Shown: piece after piece, positions 1 through 12,000 of the stretch
How positions within the stretch are numbered: position 1 is the first letter of the stretch
Layout of the letters: each line of letters begins with the position of its first letter
Origin: Anisus vortex
Lineage: Eukaryota > Mollusca > Gastropoda > Planorbidae
DNA length: 64,000 bases
Assembly (NCBI GenBank): GCA_949126835.1
Contig: OX421499.1
Coordinates: forward strand, 28,496,490 to 28,560,489
Direction of reading: 5' to 3'
Notes under the pieces: model-generated
Told to the model about the DNA's origin: nothing
Seen by the model: only the letters and a program-made list of their open reading frames with translations
The model's database searches: none
Translations under genes and position numbers: made by a program

Positions 1-1423
1 GAGAAATGGAAACATACATTAGTCTGAGTTTAGCACTTGATCCGAAAGGCTTCCAGTCAATCTGTCCTAAAAATACCTACAAGTCATAGAAGTAACCACA
101 AGTCATAGAAGTAACCACAAGTCATAGAACACAAGACTTTTGGTGATAACCTAAAGCACGGCTTTTAAAAATAAACGAACATATAATCTAAACTTACTTG
201 TGACAGAAGTGACACTTCAGAAATTAGAACTGACAGCATAAAGAAAACATATAGACTTAACGCCATCAAATTTTCTCGCAGCCGATGGAATCGAAATGAA
301 AGTAAAAAAAACTACAACTTTAATAATACACATACAATACAACAATCTCACTATAACAGAATATGACTCTAATGGGTTTCCGTAGTCTAATTTAACAAAC
401 AGGAGAACAACAGCACCGTAACATAATCGTTTTAAAAATAACAATTTACAGAGGTGATTGAAGGATTTTTAGAATCGATTATATTCATTTGCGTGCGTAT
501 TCGACTGTCACATATTCGTTTCTCCAGACACACGTTAAAATCTGATTCTTGCCTATGAGTATTTATCTTCGATACATATTTGTCTACATGTGTAAAAAAA
601 AAAAAGTAGCCAGCCCAAGTATTCGAAATCTACCAGTCAGCGAGGACGAGGTAAGCTCATTAGCTCATGCAGAGAAGCTCCAACCGAGCAATACAAACAG
701 GTACACGACATAACTACCATGGGAAAATAAATCTGTTAAGCAAACTGGAAGAATTATCTCCCCCGTCTGCTCTCCCCCCCCCCCCCCCCCCCCCGCCAAC
801 TTCCGCCTTGTCACGTATTGAAGTCTGGCGACCCCAAAAATACAACAATCCCACAAAGCAACAACAAAAAAACCAAACACACAGCTCAAACCACCATAAA
901 ATATATTAGCCGACAAATCTGCTTAAAGAACAACGCTGTGCAAAGATAAACTATTTTTAGATTTGTTGTTGTCTTAGTAGCTGATAGTTATACACTGGCC
1001 TGGTTGTTGTTAAGGAGGGGAACGGGGACTGCCAGATTGTCATCGAGGGAGGTCCATGGAATACGGACTTACTACAGTAGAAATAAATACATTATAAGCT
1101 TTAAAGATAACGCGAAAAATACAGAATTTGTGTATATACCATAAAGAAATATTTTGTTCTTTGAACATCAATAGTTGAGGAATCTGTGAAGTCAGGGGCG
1201 AAACTAGGCGGAAGTGACTCGTCTGACAAAACGTATTTGAGTACTTTCTAACCGTCTGTAGCCTACAACCTTTTAACATACATCTTAAATTTAGTAGATA
1301 TGTGTAGGCCTACATAGAGACAAAGTACAATGAAAGATTTACGCAGTTCATGTATAAAGGAGTCCAGAAAAAGGCTATTTCTTGAAATTATTTTGTAAAT
1401 ATTCTCCAGCTTATTACATCCTA
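1..1423. other. gene-free stretch with one small tandem repeat and a poly-C run
   Basis: No coding signal is visible on either strand; the short open frames have low-complexity or unrecognisable translations. A 19-bp unit (aagtcatagaagtaaccac) is repeated about 2.5 times at 81-129. A run of roughly 20 C lies near 774-794. No RNA gene or transposon end was recognised. Confidence 0.6.
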
Positions 1424-1660
1424 ATGGAGCAGTGTGGCCGAACCGCGGTCGGCTGGCGTACAGAAGGTCCTGGGCTCGAAACCTGGTGAAGTCTACCCAG
1501 CTGTGATGGAGATCTGACTCTAGTTGGGGTGAAGTAAAGGCGGCTGGGCATTGTAGTGGGCATACAATCCCCTAGTACGCCATGGTCATGGAAACTGGCG
1601 AACGCTGCTTCACCGGCCCCATGGATCAATTTGGTCCGACGGAATACTTTACTTTACTTA
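1424..1660 (+). repeat. tRNA-derived SINE copy
   Basis: The head looks like a tRNA gene with an A-box-like part (gtggccgaaccgcggt) and a B-box-like part (ctcgaaacc). The body carries the family signatures taaaggcggctgggcattg, a variant of cccctagtatgccatgg, and aacgctgcttcaccggcccc. It ends with ggtccgacggaatactttac followed by a short ctttactt tail. About ten copies of this family lie in the window. A functional tRNA gene is excluded because the cloverleaf is degenerate and the body is SINE-specific. Confidence 0.85.
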
Positions 1661-1895
1661 TTACACTGCTACTCAAAGTATACTTAGTCACAACAACCTG
1701 CAGATAAATTATGTTTTAAAGTGGACCTATCATAATTTCTACAATGGAAAAAAAAAAAAATTTACAAAATCATTTGTGCAATACAATAGATCTAGTCGTT
1801 GATATAAGGGTACAAACCAAAAAAAAAAAGAAATGTATAAAGCAAAGTTAATTTTTTTGTATGGTGGTGGTGTTGGGGGGGGGGGGAGGGACTTG

Positions 1896-2108
1896 TAAAG
1901 TAAAGTAGGCCCTACCTTTCAGACCAAACTGATCATAGGGCTGGTGAAGCAGCGTTCATCAGTTTCTGTGTACAAGCACAATGCCCAGCCACCTTTACTG
2001 TACCCCAACTGGCTGGGTAGACTGAGGGACACCCTCAAGTCCCAGGGAAAAATCCTAGCCTGCACAAGGATTCGAACCCAGAACCTTCGGATCGGCCACC
2101 GCGCCCCA
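1896..2108 (-). repeat. tRNA-derived SINE copy, reverse orientation
   Basis: Same family as the copy at 1424, in reverse orientation: aaagtaaagtag tail first, then the gaagcagcgttcatcagttt block, gcccagccacctttac, and the tRNA-like head last (ggattcgaacccagaacctt is the B box reversed). The central part is diverged. A G-run flanks it at about 1876-1887. Confidence 0.85.
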
Positions 2109-3002
2109 TTAGGGGGTGTGGGGCTACTAATGTTGCCGAAATTTCACTTAACGTTTGACTGCTGTCGACAAAAGGGAGGGGGGGGGGGTAGGTTGTGTGG
2201 TTAGAATGCACGCCCCCCCCTCCCCAATCAATACATTTTCAGAAAATACCGGACACCCTTCCAAGAAGCGTAAGGAGGGCCTCGAACCAACCGACAAAAT
2301 TTACATTTTTGATAGTCTGAAAACAACAACGACACCATAACGTATTTTAAATTATTAGAATTATTTACATACACTGACCATTGATATACCGCCGGAAGAG
2401 CTCTTGTAGCATTAAGGTCGTAGTTTTGTGTCTACTTTTATTTCGACCGTCGGCTTTTAACTAGATTTCGTTGATGAAAAACTATTTTAGTAGCCATTAG
2501 GAAATTAAAATAAATACGCTTATACTTGTGTACTTTTATCCCGGGCTAGGACTTTGATGCAGTGTTACCATAGAAACCGACATGTTGTCCGTTTAAACCG
2601 TTACCGTTAAAAGTTCATTTCATTATTACTTTTATTTTTTATTTTTGAATAATCTCCCTTTGTCAGAGAGATTCACTACTAGTGCACGTTTGTTTTTGGT
2701 TGTGGCCCTTTTTTTCTTTCGTTTTTTTATATCTTCTTTTTTCAAGATTATATTATTTTTTATTAAGGTGTCCACGCACTATTGTAGCACTTTAGACACA
2801 TATAGTGTCGACAAATGAATACAAATACTCATAAACAACTAAACGGTGTTGGCGTTTCATCCTAAAAACAGCTAAATCTTAGATTTGCTTGGGAAAAAAA
2901 CTGGTCTAGCTTTAAATATTCCCATAGGCAACTATGTTAGAAATATGTGCCAAAAACTCAGCTATTAATGCTGTTTTTATCGATAATACCATACATATAG
3001 GC

Positions 3003-3085
<83 letters not shown>

Positions 3086-3624
3086 TGAATGATGATTGAA
3101 TGAATGAGGCATTTTGTGAAGAAAATATTGATAATAATGAGTGATATTGGGATCAGTAGGCATATGAGTTAAATGACAGTTTATCAAAATGACACTGTAT
3201 TGACATTTTTCAAAAAGACACTGTATTAAATTTGTAAAAAATGAGAGTGTTTTGACATTTATTTTGACGTATTAAAGAAGTCTAGAAAGGTCTTAAAAAA
3301 GAAAACGTGTAAGCCTCGGTAGGTGTTTCGCTAACAGCCATTAAAGACATAGGCGTAACCAACGGGGCTGGGGGAGGACAGGGAGTATGTGGATCCTTTT
3401 CACACAACCTCTTTTAGAAAAGCAACCTTTATTCCCCCAAAAATCGATGATTTAATGAAAAGCCCACTTTTTTTTTTAGGAATTAATCATTTTGAACAAA
3501 GTTATAGAGTGAACATATTTTCACATCGTATATACATTAATACATTAATATAGTATCATAATTATACCAATAACATATTTGTTCAAATTTTTAAAAAATA
3601 TCTATTACATTTAATATTAATATA
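2109..3624. other. gene-free AT-rich stretch with a (TA)n microsatellite
   Basis: No gene is visible. A (TA)n microsatellite runs from about 3003 to 3081. G- and C-runs lie near 2175-2225. The open frame on the minus strand here is just the translated TA repeat. Confidence 0.7.
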
Positions 3625-4250
3625 ATAATAATAATAGTAATAATAAGTCTTTTTATATATCGCCAGAGCCCACACAAATCTATGAAGCGCCCCAGGGCAA
3701 AAGTTTCAGCGACGCCCCCTTGCATACTGTAATCACTTTGTTTAGTGCTATATTTAGACTATAATTGCCGTCCCTAGAAGTGTCGCCCCCGGGCATATGC
3801 CCCCCTTCGCCCTCCCTTGTGTGAGGGCACTGTATATCGCTTCCAAACAAACATAATGTAAGCTCAGAGCACATTAAAATCAATATAAAGCTAATTAATA
3901 ATTTAAAACTTTAAAAACATTGAATAAATGTAGCATTGACCTACTTAATATACAAAGTAAAACAGTACGGTCTATAAAATGTTTAACGAAGGTGAATATT
4001 TAAATAATGTGTTTTCAAGTTCTTTTTAAAAGTGACGATAGAACTTGTTCGCCTGAACTGGTTGGGAAGTAGATTCCATACTTTCTGGCCAGATATTGAG
4101 AAGGCTCTTAGGCCAATGGTCGTCAGAGAGTAAAGTGGCACTTGCAAAAGCTAGGAGTCGGCATAACATTTGGTTTGATTACTTCCTTGAGATAGAATGT
4201 TCACACTGATTTAACTTGGAAACATTTTAACTTTCCATAGAAACAATGGA
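3625..4250 (+). repeat. dispersed repeat with ATA-rich 5' tract, split by a MITE
   Basis: The sequence aataataataa followed by a ttatatatcgc segment, then ccaaacaaacataatgtaag and agctcagagcacatt, matches a second copy at 42781-43060 (ccaacaaacatcatgtaagc). The copy is interrupted at 3664-3832 by a hAT-type MITE. It continues to roughly 4250 with a stretch I cannot align to the second copy. The repeat is unclassified (SINE-like or a LINE tail). Confidence 0.5.
3664..3832. mobile_element. hAT-type MITE, 169 bp, perfect 8-bp target duplication
   Basis: The ends are imperfect inverted repeats: CAGAGCCCACACAAA at the left, and TTGTGTGAGGGCACTG at the right, which reads CAGTGCCCTCACACAA in reverse. 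The 8-bp duplication tatatcgc stands on both sides (3656-3663 and 3833-3840). The host repeat's second copy at 42781 reads through this point without the insert. A related copy is at 14469-14636. There is no coding capacity. Confidence 0.88.
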
Positions 4251-4705
4251 AACGGTTTTTGTTAAGAAATGAAAATTTTAAATAATTCATTATTCTAATT
4301 TTGAATATTCCTTATATAAAATATTAAATCATATTTTTAAAAAGTTAAAAATGAAATGTTTGCACGAGTTCAGAATTAGCCTGCTATTTCACCGCCTTCT
4401 CCCGAACATTGCACTGTTTGCCCCCCTTCTTGCATTATTAACCACGACCACCACACTCCCGCATTGCACTCATTGTTCTCGCCACCTCGCACTATTCCCC
4501 CTCTCCACCTTACACTAGTACTCCTCACCATCTTGCAATCCTAGCTACTCAATGTGAATTACCTGCATTACGATACCTTTTGGATTACGACATATTCTTA
4601 TTGTAAATTCTGGAAAATAATCAAATATAAAATTATATGAAGCGCTTTTCCCTCTCCTCAATTTTCTTTCCTTGGGTGAAATTTTATTTTCTCATAACAC
4701 CAACT

Positions 4706-4984
4706 TGGGGCCCGATGGCCGATCGGCAGCGGGTTCCCCTGCGTAGCGAAAGTCCTGGGTTCGAATCCCGGTAAAGGTTTGGTAAAGGCAAGGATTTGTG
4801 CTTAGATCTTAATGGAATCCTGATTCTACCCAGCTCTGATGGGTTCCTGATAATAGTTGTGACAAAGAAAGGCGGCTAGGCATTGTGCACAATCCCCAAG
4901 TATGCTGTGGCCACGGAAACTGGTTAACACTGCCTTCACCGGCCCTATCTGTCAAATCGGTCAGAAAGGACTACTTACTTTACT
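4706..4984 (+). repeat. tRNA-derived SINE copy, long variant
   Basis: The tRNA-like head (gatggccgatcggcagcg, then gggttcgaatcccggt) is one of the best preserved in the window. The body has gaaaggcggctaggcattg and actgccttcaccggcccta, then the ttactttactt tail. An extra stretch between head and body (ggtttggtaaaggcaaggat) makes it longer than its relatives. Confidence 0.87.
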
Positions 4985-5389
4985 TTTAACACCATTTTTA
5001 AAGAATATTTTTAAAATCAAGGTCTATTTGGACAAAACAATTTCTTAATTTTCATCGTATCAGACGAGATAGTCATCTTTACGCAGACGGTTGATTCGTT
5101 ATTATAAACTATCGAGTGGGTCATCTTTTCCACATAGCCTACAGGAGACATCCTTATGGCCGAATGAGTCTTAAAAGACCCTGAAAGTCTTTGACAGAAG
5201 CTATTAGATTCCATAGCAAAAGACTTTAAAACACCTTCTAAATTGAACAATAATTCATTAGCTTTAGGATAATATTGATTATGTTAATTTCTAAGGGAAT
5301 ATAAAGGCTTTTTATTAGTATTAATATTGAGGTTTAATCGACATTAAAACTAAACATTGTCTGATATTAAAATAAAACAAATCTTGATA
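4985..5389. other. gene-free AT-rich spacer
   Basis: No coding, RNA or transposon signal was recognised. Confidence 0.5.
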
Positions 5390-5800
5390 TTAAATTTCTG
5401 ATATTTAAATAAAACATTTCTTGATATTAAAAGAAACACTTATAAGATTTAAAAAATTAATTTTCTGATTTTTAAAATAAAAATTTGATTAAAAAGTAAA
5501 AATTTCCTGAGATAAAAAACTTAAGTTTTTCTGATCATTAAAAATAAATATTTTCTAAGATAAAACTTACACTTTTCTGATAAGTAAAGGTAAAATTTCC
5601 CATGACAACTACTTAAAATTTTCTTAGAATTAAAAGTAAAACTTTCCTAAGATAAAAAGTTAAAATTATCTGATAATTAAAAGTAAAAATTTCACAAGCT
5701 AAAAACTAAAAATTATCTGATAATTAAAAGTTAAAATTTCATAAGATAAAAAAGTAAAACTTTCTGATAATAAAAGTTAAGATTTTCTAAAAAATAAAAC
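5390..5800. repeat. degenerate A/T-rich tandem repeat
   Basis: Units of roughly 40-50 bp carrying taaaagtaaaa, tttctgataattaaaag and tttcctaagataaaa recur about nine times with many differences. The array is old and probably non-functional. Confidence 0.7.
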
Positions 5801-5884
5801 CAAAAAACGTCCTTATATTTTAACTAAAAACTTACCGTGATTAAAAGAATAATAACACTAATTCAAATAAGACATGTCTGAGTC

Positions 5885-6440
5885 CAACAGCGGTCGAAAT
5901 GGTCGAGTAAGCGTGCGTTGAGGCACCTGATGGTCCGCCAGTGTCACTACTGTACCCATGGGCCTCAAAGCGGCGTAGTGTGTAAACCGCCAGTAATTTT
6001 CTTTGAAAACACCGGCGGGCTAACGCATGGGGGACAGCCCCCGCAGCATGTCCGAGATCCATTGCACTGCCGAGAGGCCACGGGGTCTCGGTGGGGAGGA
6101 AGCAATGGATGCTGCAACCCCGTCTCACGACCCGCCCGGTGCCTGGATGCCTGTGCCTATAGTACAGGATTTGTGCTACCGGGTGACAATGCAGATATAC
6201 GGGAGAGCCACCACGATAATGATCCTTAGGGGAACCGCAGCGAACGGTCGCTGGCCTGCGGAATCCTTCCCTTTTACATGGCACGCCACGCCTTCGGCGT
6301 GCCGTGGGGTGGCTGGATCCCGGACAGAGTTTTAGATAACTCACTTCTATTGCGTTACGCCCCGGCTTAAGAGCTTCGGCTCGTCCGGGTTTTGACTTTT
6401 TACAAGGTCCGCCAGTGTAACGGAAGCTATTGTAAGACAA
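5885..6440 (+). repeat. GC-rich LINE-associated fragment
   Basis: This GC-rich block contrasts sharply with its AT-rich flanks. It shares ordered motifs with 25480-25735: gtacccatgggc / gtactcatgggc, gtgtgtaaaccgcc / aaagtgtaaaccacc, ggcgggctaacgcatgg / ggtgggtgaatgcatgg, and tatagtacaggatttgt / tatagactggtatttgt. In the second copy a LINE 3' end follows directly, so this is probably an upstream part of that LINE or of a composite element derived from it. The open frames here look like chance frames in GC-rich sequence. Confidence 0.5.
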
Positions 6441-6572
6441 GCACAATTAATTCAACAAAACCGTTCCTATTATATAGTGTTACACTCTATCAGGTTTCCA
6501 GTATACCTAAGTTAACTCAACGACACCCGTGGGGTTAACAGAATCCAGGCGTAGGTGTATATAGAGTATCCA

Positions 6573-6653
6573 TTAACCCTTCCCGTACCGACCTACTTCT
6601 ATCTATGCTGCCTTCTGTTCCGCTATATACGCGCCCGGGACTGTAAGGGTTAA
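6573..6653. mobile_element. 81-bp piggyBac-type mini-MITE
   Basis: TTAA stands at both ends. Inside are short inverted termini: CCCTT at the left and AAGGG at the right. A second copy of exactly the same length lies at 14734-14814 and differs at only a few positions. TTAA duplication plus CCY-type ends is the signature of the piggyBac superfamily. There is no coding capacity. Confidence 0.8.
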
Positions 6654-6742
6654 ACTTGTCCATATATTAATATTAGTCATCGGAGCATGGAGCCAAAAAC
6701 ATATTCAAATATTTTATTAGCTTCTACAAAGACTCAATACAT

Positions 6743-7096
6743 CAGGGGTGTCAAACACGCAGCATGCGGCCTACCAATTGGATTTTTGTGGCCCGCCAGT
6801 AAGCTTACAAAAAAATTTACTATTCGTGAAATTCAGAAACTTATTGCTAATACACATCAAATTTTATTGTTAATTTTATATACGTAACGAACTTAATAAT
6901 ACAAATTGTAATGATAGTTCCCTTTGGTATAATTCTTTGTGTCTAAATTGTTAATTGGCATATTATTAGTGATAAGTAGTAAAAAGAGTTAAGATGTATG
7001 AATTTAGTAGGGTCGGGTTGTTTGGTTATGGAGGGTGCGGCCCTTGACACATCTCTTAAATGATAAAATGGCCTTCATACGAGTTTGAGATCACTG
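6743..7096. mobile_element. hAT-type MITE, 354 bp, perfect 8-bp target duplication
   Basis: The left end CAGGGGTGTCAAACACGC and the right end GAGTTTGAGATCACTG are imperfect inverted repeats of the common hAT type. caatacat is duplicated exactly at 6735-6742 and 7097-7104. The subterminal gcggccta / ggccttcat pair is also inverted. The interior is AT-rich and non-coding. Confidence 0.9.
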
Positions 7097-8144
7097 CAAT
7101 ACATTTTGGATGTTTGTCAAAATATATTTTTAACGATTTCAATTTTGTGCAAGAACATACACCTACACATACACACAAACGCACACCCACATAAACATAC
7201 ACACAAACACACACACACACACACACACACACAACAATTCATCAACTAGAACAACTAGAGCAAACAGACAAACACATCAACAACAACAATAATACAAATA
7301 ACATCAACAATACAACACAACTTCCTGTTTTCTAATCCTCGAATCTGAATTAATTAAACTTGTTCTTTTTTAAATATTTTTTTTCTTCTGCTGAGCGCTT
7401 TAATTTTATCTCATGTGAATGTTTTCATTGAATAACCATTTCGTTTTTCCATAAAATCTTTTATTATTTATAATCTTTTTCTTTTTTGGTTATTGGCGGT
7501 TTGTTAAAAAATGAATAATTTGAGGGCTTAAGGGGGAGGAAGCGAGGATAGGAGGAGAATTGATTTAAAAAAATTGGCATGCAATGTTGCATTGAGCCTT
7601 GCATATAACTCAAACAACTGCACACCTAGGCTATGTTTACATCCAGCTTGTAAACAAATAAATAACTCCTTTTTTAATTGTGAGAACTTTAAAATATTAT
7701 GTACAATTAAGCGAAACATTTGTAATTACAATATTTCGCTTTCAAAGTTACTTAGTAAAAAATAAAAATAAAAAAAGTTTCAGACAAACGAGCAACACAG
7801 GTATCAGTTGGTTTTCCATATTTATTGATTGTTATAATGTTGTTGATAATATCATGAAGATCGATATGCCCACGTAGAGTGAGACATAATTTGCAGAAAT
7901 ATACGTATACTATACATTCATTTAAAGTTGATTTCAATAAAACATCGTTTTATCAAAATACTTTATCCGTTTTCAGAGAATATTGTATTATTGCCAAGTT
8001 ACAGTGCCATTTCTAAGAGAAATTGTCTTTTTGTGATTAACATTACATGCCGTACTACCTACAAAGTATATTTAATACATATTTCAATCTTAAACAAGCG
8101 TGGAAAAAAAGTTAATTCCTTATATTGTTAGATTGATTAGTTAG
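7097..8144. other. gene-free AT-rich stretch with a (CA)n microsatellite
   Basis: (CA)n and related cacacaaac repeats lie at about 7155-7232. No coding sequence was recognised; the overlapping small frames on both strands have no similarity I can name. Confidence 0.6.
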
Positions 8145-8530
8145 GCGATGGGTTGGCCCGTTGGGTATAATTTCACAGCTGGAGATTTTGGTTAGTTTGG
8201 CGATGGGTTGGGTATAATTTCACAGCTGGAAATTTTGGTTAGTTTGGCGACGGGTTGGGTATAATTTCACAGCTGGAGATTTTGGTTAGTTTGGCGATGG
8301 GTTGGGTATAATTTCACAGCTGGAGATTTTGGTTAGTTTGGCGATGGGTTGGGTATAATTTCACAGCTGGAGATTTTGGTTAGTTTGGCGATGGGTTGGG
8401 TATAATTTCACAGCTGGAGATTTTGGTTAGTTTGGCGATGGGTTTGGTATAATTTACTTTTGTTGGTATAATTTCAGAGATGGAGATTTTGGTTAGTTTG
8501 GCGACGGGGTGGGTATATTTTAACAGATGG
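8145..8530. repeat. minisatellite, about 47-bp unit, about 8 copies
   Basis: The unit contains ttggcgatgggttgggtata followed by atttcacagctggagatttt. The middle units are almost identical and the last two are diverged, which suggests recent internal homogenisation. It lies about 350 bp beyond the 3' end of the C1q coding region. Confidence 0.92.
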
Positions 8531-8797
8531 AAATGTTTCTTGCTCACGTAGAAAAGAAAAAAATACCCTACTGTTCTCCTTCCTCACAAAAACCCCACAA
8601 CATTTAATAGGCCAAATAGAAGTGAATAATTCCATCTTTACCTTTCTTTAATTCATAGTCTAGTAACTTAAAATAAAATAAAAAAGTGTTTTAGCAATGA
8701 GTTATTTCAATGTCATGATAGTTATGCAAATTAGGTCTCACTCTACTCAGAACAGAAAAAAAAGCTAAACAAAGAAAAATGTTTTTTTATAAAAAAT

Positions 8798-8803
8798 TTT
8801 ATT
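8798..8803 (-). terminator. polyadenylation signal of the C1q gene
   Basis: AATAAA on the minus strand lies 74 bp beyond the C1q stop codon, in an AT-rich 3' flank. It is the nearest canonical hexamer downstream of the gene. Confidence 0.6.
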
Positions 8804-8876
8804 TTAAAATTTTTTAAGTCCATGTGGCTAGATCAGGTGACTGGTGGTGGAGTAACGCCCCCGGGGGCGGCTGCGG

Positions 8877-9083
8877 TCACTCCGAAGGTCGAATGAGCGC
8901 CCCTGAGAACGTGCTGTAGTAGCCGTGGACGTGGTTGCCCCCTTGGTACAGGAGGCGGACCCATGCCGAGTCGCCGCTGCGGAGGTCCACCACTGCCGCG
9001 TTGCTCCCACTTCCGTGGGCGTCGTGCGCCCCTGAGTAGATCCGGGCGACCTCCTTGTCGTTAACTATAATGGCCGTCTCCAC
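8877..9083 (-). CDS. C1q gene exon 4: second half of C1q domain
   Basis: Acceptor atttcag at 9090-9084, then 68 codons and TGA at 8879-8877. It encodes VETAIIVNDKEVARIYSG, AAVVDLRSGDSAWVRLLYQG and GYYSTFSGALIRPSE, the canonical C-terminal strands of C1q. The aromatic and glycine core is intact and nothing is broken. Confidence 0.92.
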   Translation of the reverse strand: METAIIVNDKEVARIYSGAHDAHGSGSNAAVVDLRSGDSAWVRLLYQGGNHVHGYYSTFSGALIRPSE

Positions 9084-12000
9084 CTGAAATGGTAGAACAT
9101 CAAGGCATTAGTGTTTCTCAACATTTAGATAAGATAACTGTATTCGTCATTCTCTGACAATGATGGCCGTCACCATCTGCAATGGTAGAACATCAAGTCA
9201 TTAGTATTAAAAATTTCTTATCTTATATATTACAGACGCGTCTTCTATAAAGAAGATTATTGCTTCCTACTTCCTACGCTCATCCGTGGTCTGAGTCTAG
9301 TCTTGCACTTTCATTAGTGTTTTACATGATATTAATGTAATGTATTTAGAGGTGGAAGCTACTGGTTTTCCTGGTTTGTTCAGGCTACCCATTTCATGTC
9401 AGGATGCCAATCGGGAAAAAAGAGTACTTATAGTAATTAGTTCTCGCATAAGGGATAAGGAAAGTGTTTTAGTCCTTATGTTATCAGAGCATAGTAAAAG
9501 ATTGTTATTGTGTTGTATTTCTAAATTAGAGTTTAATGACTTATGTATTATTACTTCTTTACTCTTTGCCCTTCTGTTCCATAGTGTTTCTAGGTTTAGT
9601 GATTTAACCAAACTTAAAATTCTGAACATAAAATAACTTTATTCATCAATGTGTAATAATTTAGACATTTTTAAGATAACTCCGAAACGAACTTACAAAA
9701 AAGACAACAAGGCTTACAAACAATAGACTAGGTAGGCCCTAACAGTTAAAAAAACAAATCAATCAGGAGCAGCACGACCATGACAGATTATGACATCATT
9801 TTGAATTTTCCCAATTTACTATAATTATATTGCATATAACATAATAATGCCACCATTTATTAGCTTTTTTTTCTATTTTTATATATAGTCTAATATTGTA
9901 TCGCCCGTTCTTTTTATGACTCTAAAAGAAATAACAAATTCAATTTCCTCAATTATTAATTATTAATATTCTACAAATTTTGCAGCTCGCACAGAAAATT
10001 CTCCACCACAAAGAACATCAGGTTCAAGGGAACAAACAAAATTATAAATTAAACGCCCAATTTTATCCTATTTTTGGTTTCGGCCCAAAACGAAACCATA
10101 CCGAAAGTTATATATATTGACTTTTGGCTGAAACCGAAACCGAAATCAAAACCGTTAGTCTCGCTACACCTTCGGTCGTACTCTAAAGACAAACCGAAAT
10201 CGTCAAACAAAAGATTATAAAAAGATTTAAAAAGACTGCATATTTTTTGGTAATACATGTATTATCTAGTTTAAGGGTACTCTATTTAAAAACCATAGAA
10301 CATGTGATATATTTCACACAGATTAATTCGCAACAGTTTAACTAAATGAAATTATCAATAAGCAGAGTCATAGATGCATCTCTAGCGTTGCAGTCTTAAA
10401 TTTAAAAGTTAAAAAAGATATATTCAGCTGATTACCGAAAGTCAATATCAGTTTCGGTCGAAACCGAAATTAAACCGAAAGCTAACATTTTTTGCTTTGG
10501 CCGAAACCGAAACTACGCCGAAAGAGGCCATTTGCCTACTTTCGGAGGTGAAATCAAAACCGAATTTCGGTCGACCTCTCTTCTACACAATTTTTGAACT
10601 TAATAAAAATGTATATTTAATCTATTAATGCTCGGTATAAATTATTTCAATACATGGAGACATGTTGACTGTTGAGACAAGTTAGGTGCATTTAGCGGGG
10701 GAAGTGACATCATACTTAGGTGCATTTAGTGGGGGAAGTGACATCATACTTAGGTGCATTTAGTGGGGGAAGTGACATCACACTTAGGTGCATTTAGTGG
10801 GGGAAGTGACATCATACTTAGGTGCATTTAGCGGTGGAAGTGACATCATACTTAGGTGCATTTAGCGGGGGAAGTGACACCATGCTTAAGTGCATTTAGC
10901 GGGGGAAGTGACACCATACTTACAAAAACTAGTGTACACTAATAATGTCACGACAAGTTTTGCTTCTTGTGTTGTGGCTTACTTTATTACACCCGGTGAC
11001 ACAGTGACTCACTCTTCGATCGGAACCGTCAGCCGATTGTAAAGCTTGAGTAGTTTTTAATTCTATTAACCTCAGATAAGACCAGACCACTATATGCAGA
11101 CAACAGGAAACACCAGACTAATGCTAGACCACCAACACCCAATTAGAGTAAGCTACCCTCAAACCCCTCCCCCCCCCCCTACACACACACTTTCCCAAGT
11201 GCCCTAGTGGAACTGAATAGTGATTCCAGAGCGAAACCTGCAAAAGTGCCAGCTCCACAGTGAGGCACAAAACCAGGTCTGGCCTCAATGTGCAACCATG
11301 GAAGAAAAGCTACAGGGCTCAAACCCGAGTCTCACATGGACAGGCCTGTTCATCAGAGAGAAGGGACTGGAAGTCTAAGCTGTAAGGAGATATTTAAATA
11401 TGTTTTTTTTTGTTTTGTTTGTTTTATAATTTTCTTGATCAATTTTACAAAGTGTATTTCCAAGAAGATATTATGACAAGAGCTTTTTAGCAGATGCGGT
11501 GGTAATATTGTTTTGTGACAGGAGGATACTTGAAATATTTATAGTGTAATTATTAGTGTAGTGGTGTTATAAGGCACATACTGTTGCCAAAATGGTCCAT
11601 ATAGCTGCCTATGTTCTGATCTGGCATAGACTTATGTCTAGAAGTCAACGTTCAAAAATAGAAATACGTTGGTGGAACCAGATCCACACTGAGCTGATTT
11701 TGTAAAGAGTAAAAAAAGCAACAATCATAAAAGCAACTTTGATTAGATTGAACAGGTTCCATGATTCCTTAGAAGCTTTTTTTCTTCTATTAGCCAGTCT
11801 GCAGAGCAGATTGTTTCTTGCAGTCAATGCCAGAAAAACATATTATCATGTCTTTTTTAGTTATTCTGTATTGCTGTATAATGTATTGGTAATGGTAGGT
11901 TGAGGGGGCGGGGGTAGTGTGTGTCTGAGATAGGTTAGATTGGGGTGTTTAAGTAGGAAGTTGTCTACCGTTTCTTCCGGGGTAGTGGCAGCGTCTGCAG

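Noticed and set aside
5841..6446. 201-residue frame on the minus strand
   Set aside because: GC-rich LINE-associated fragment with overlapping frames in both directions; no recognisable domain.
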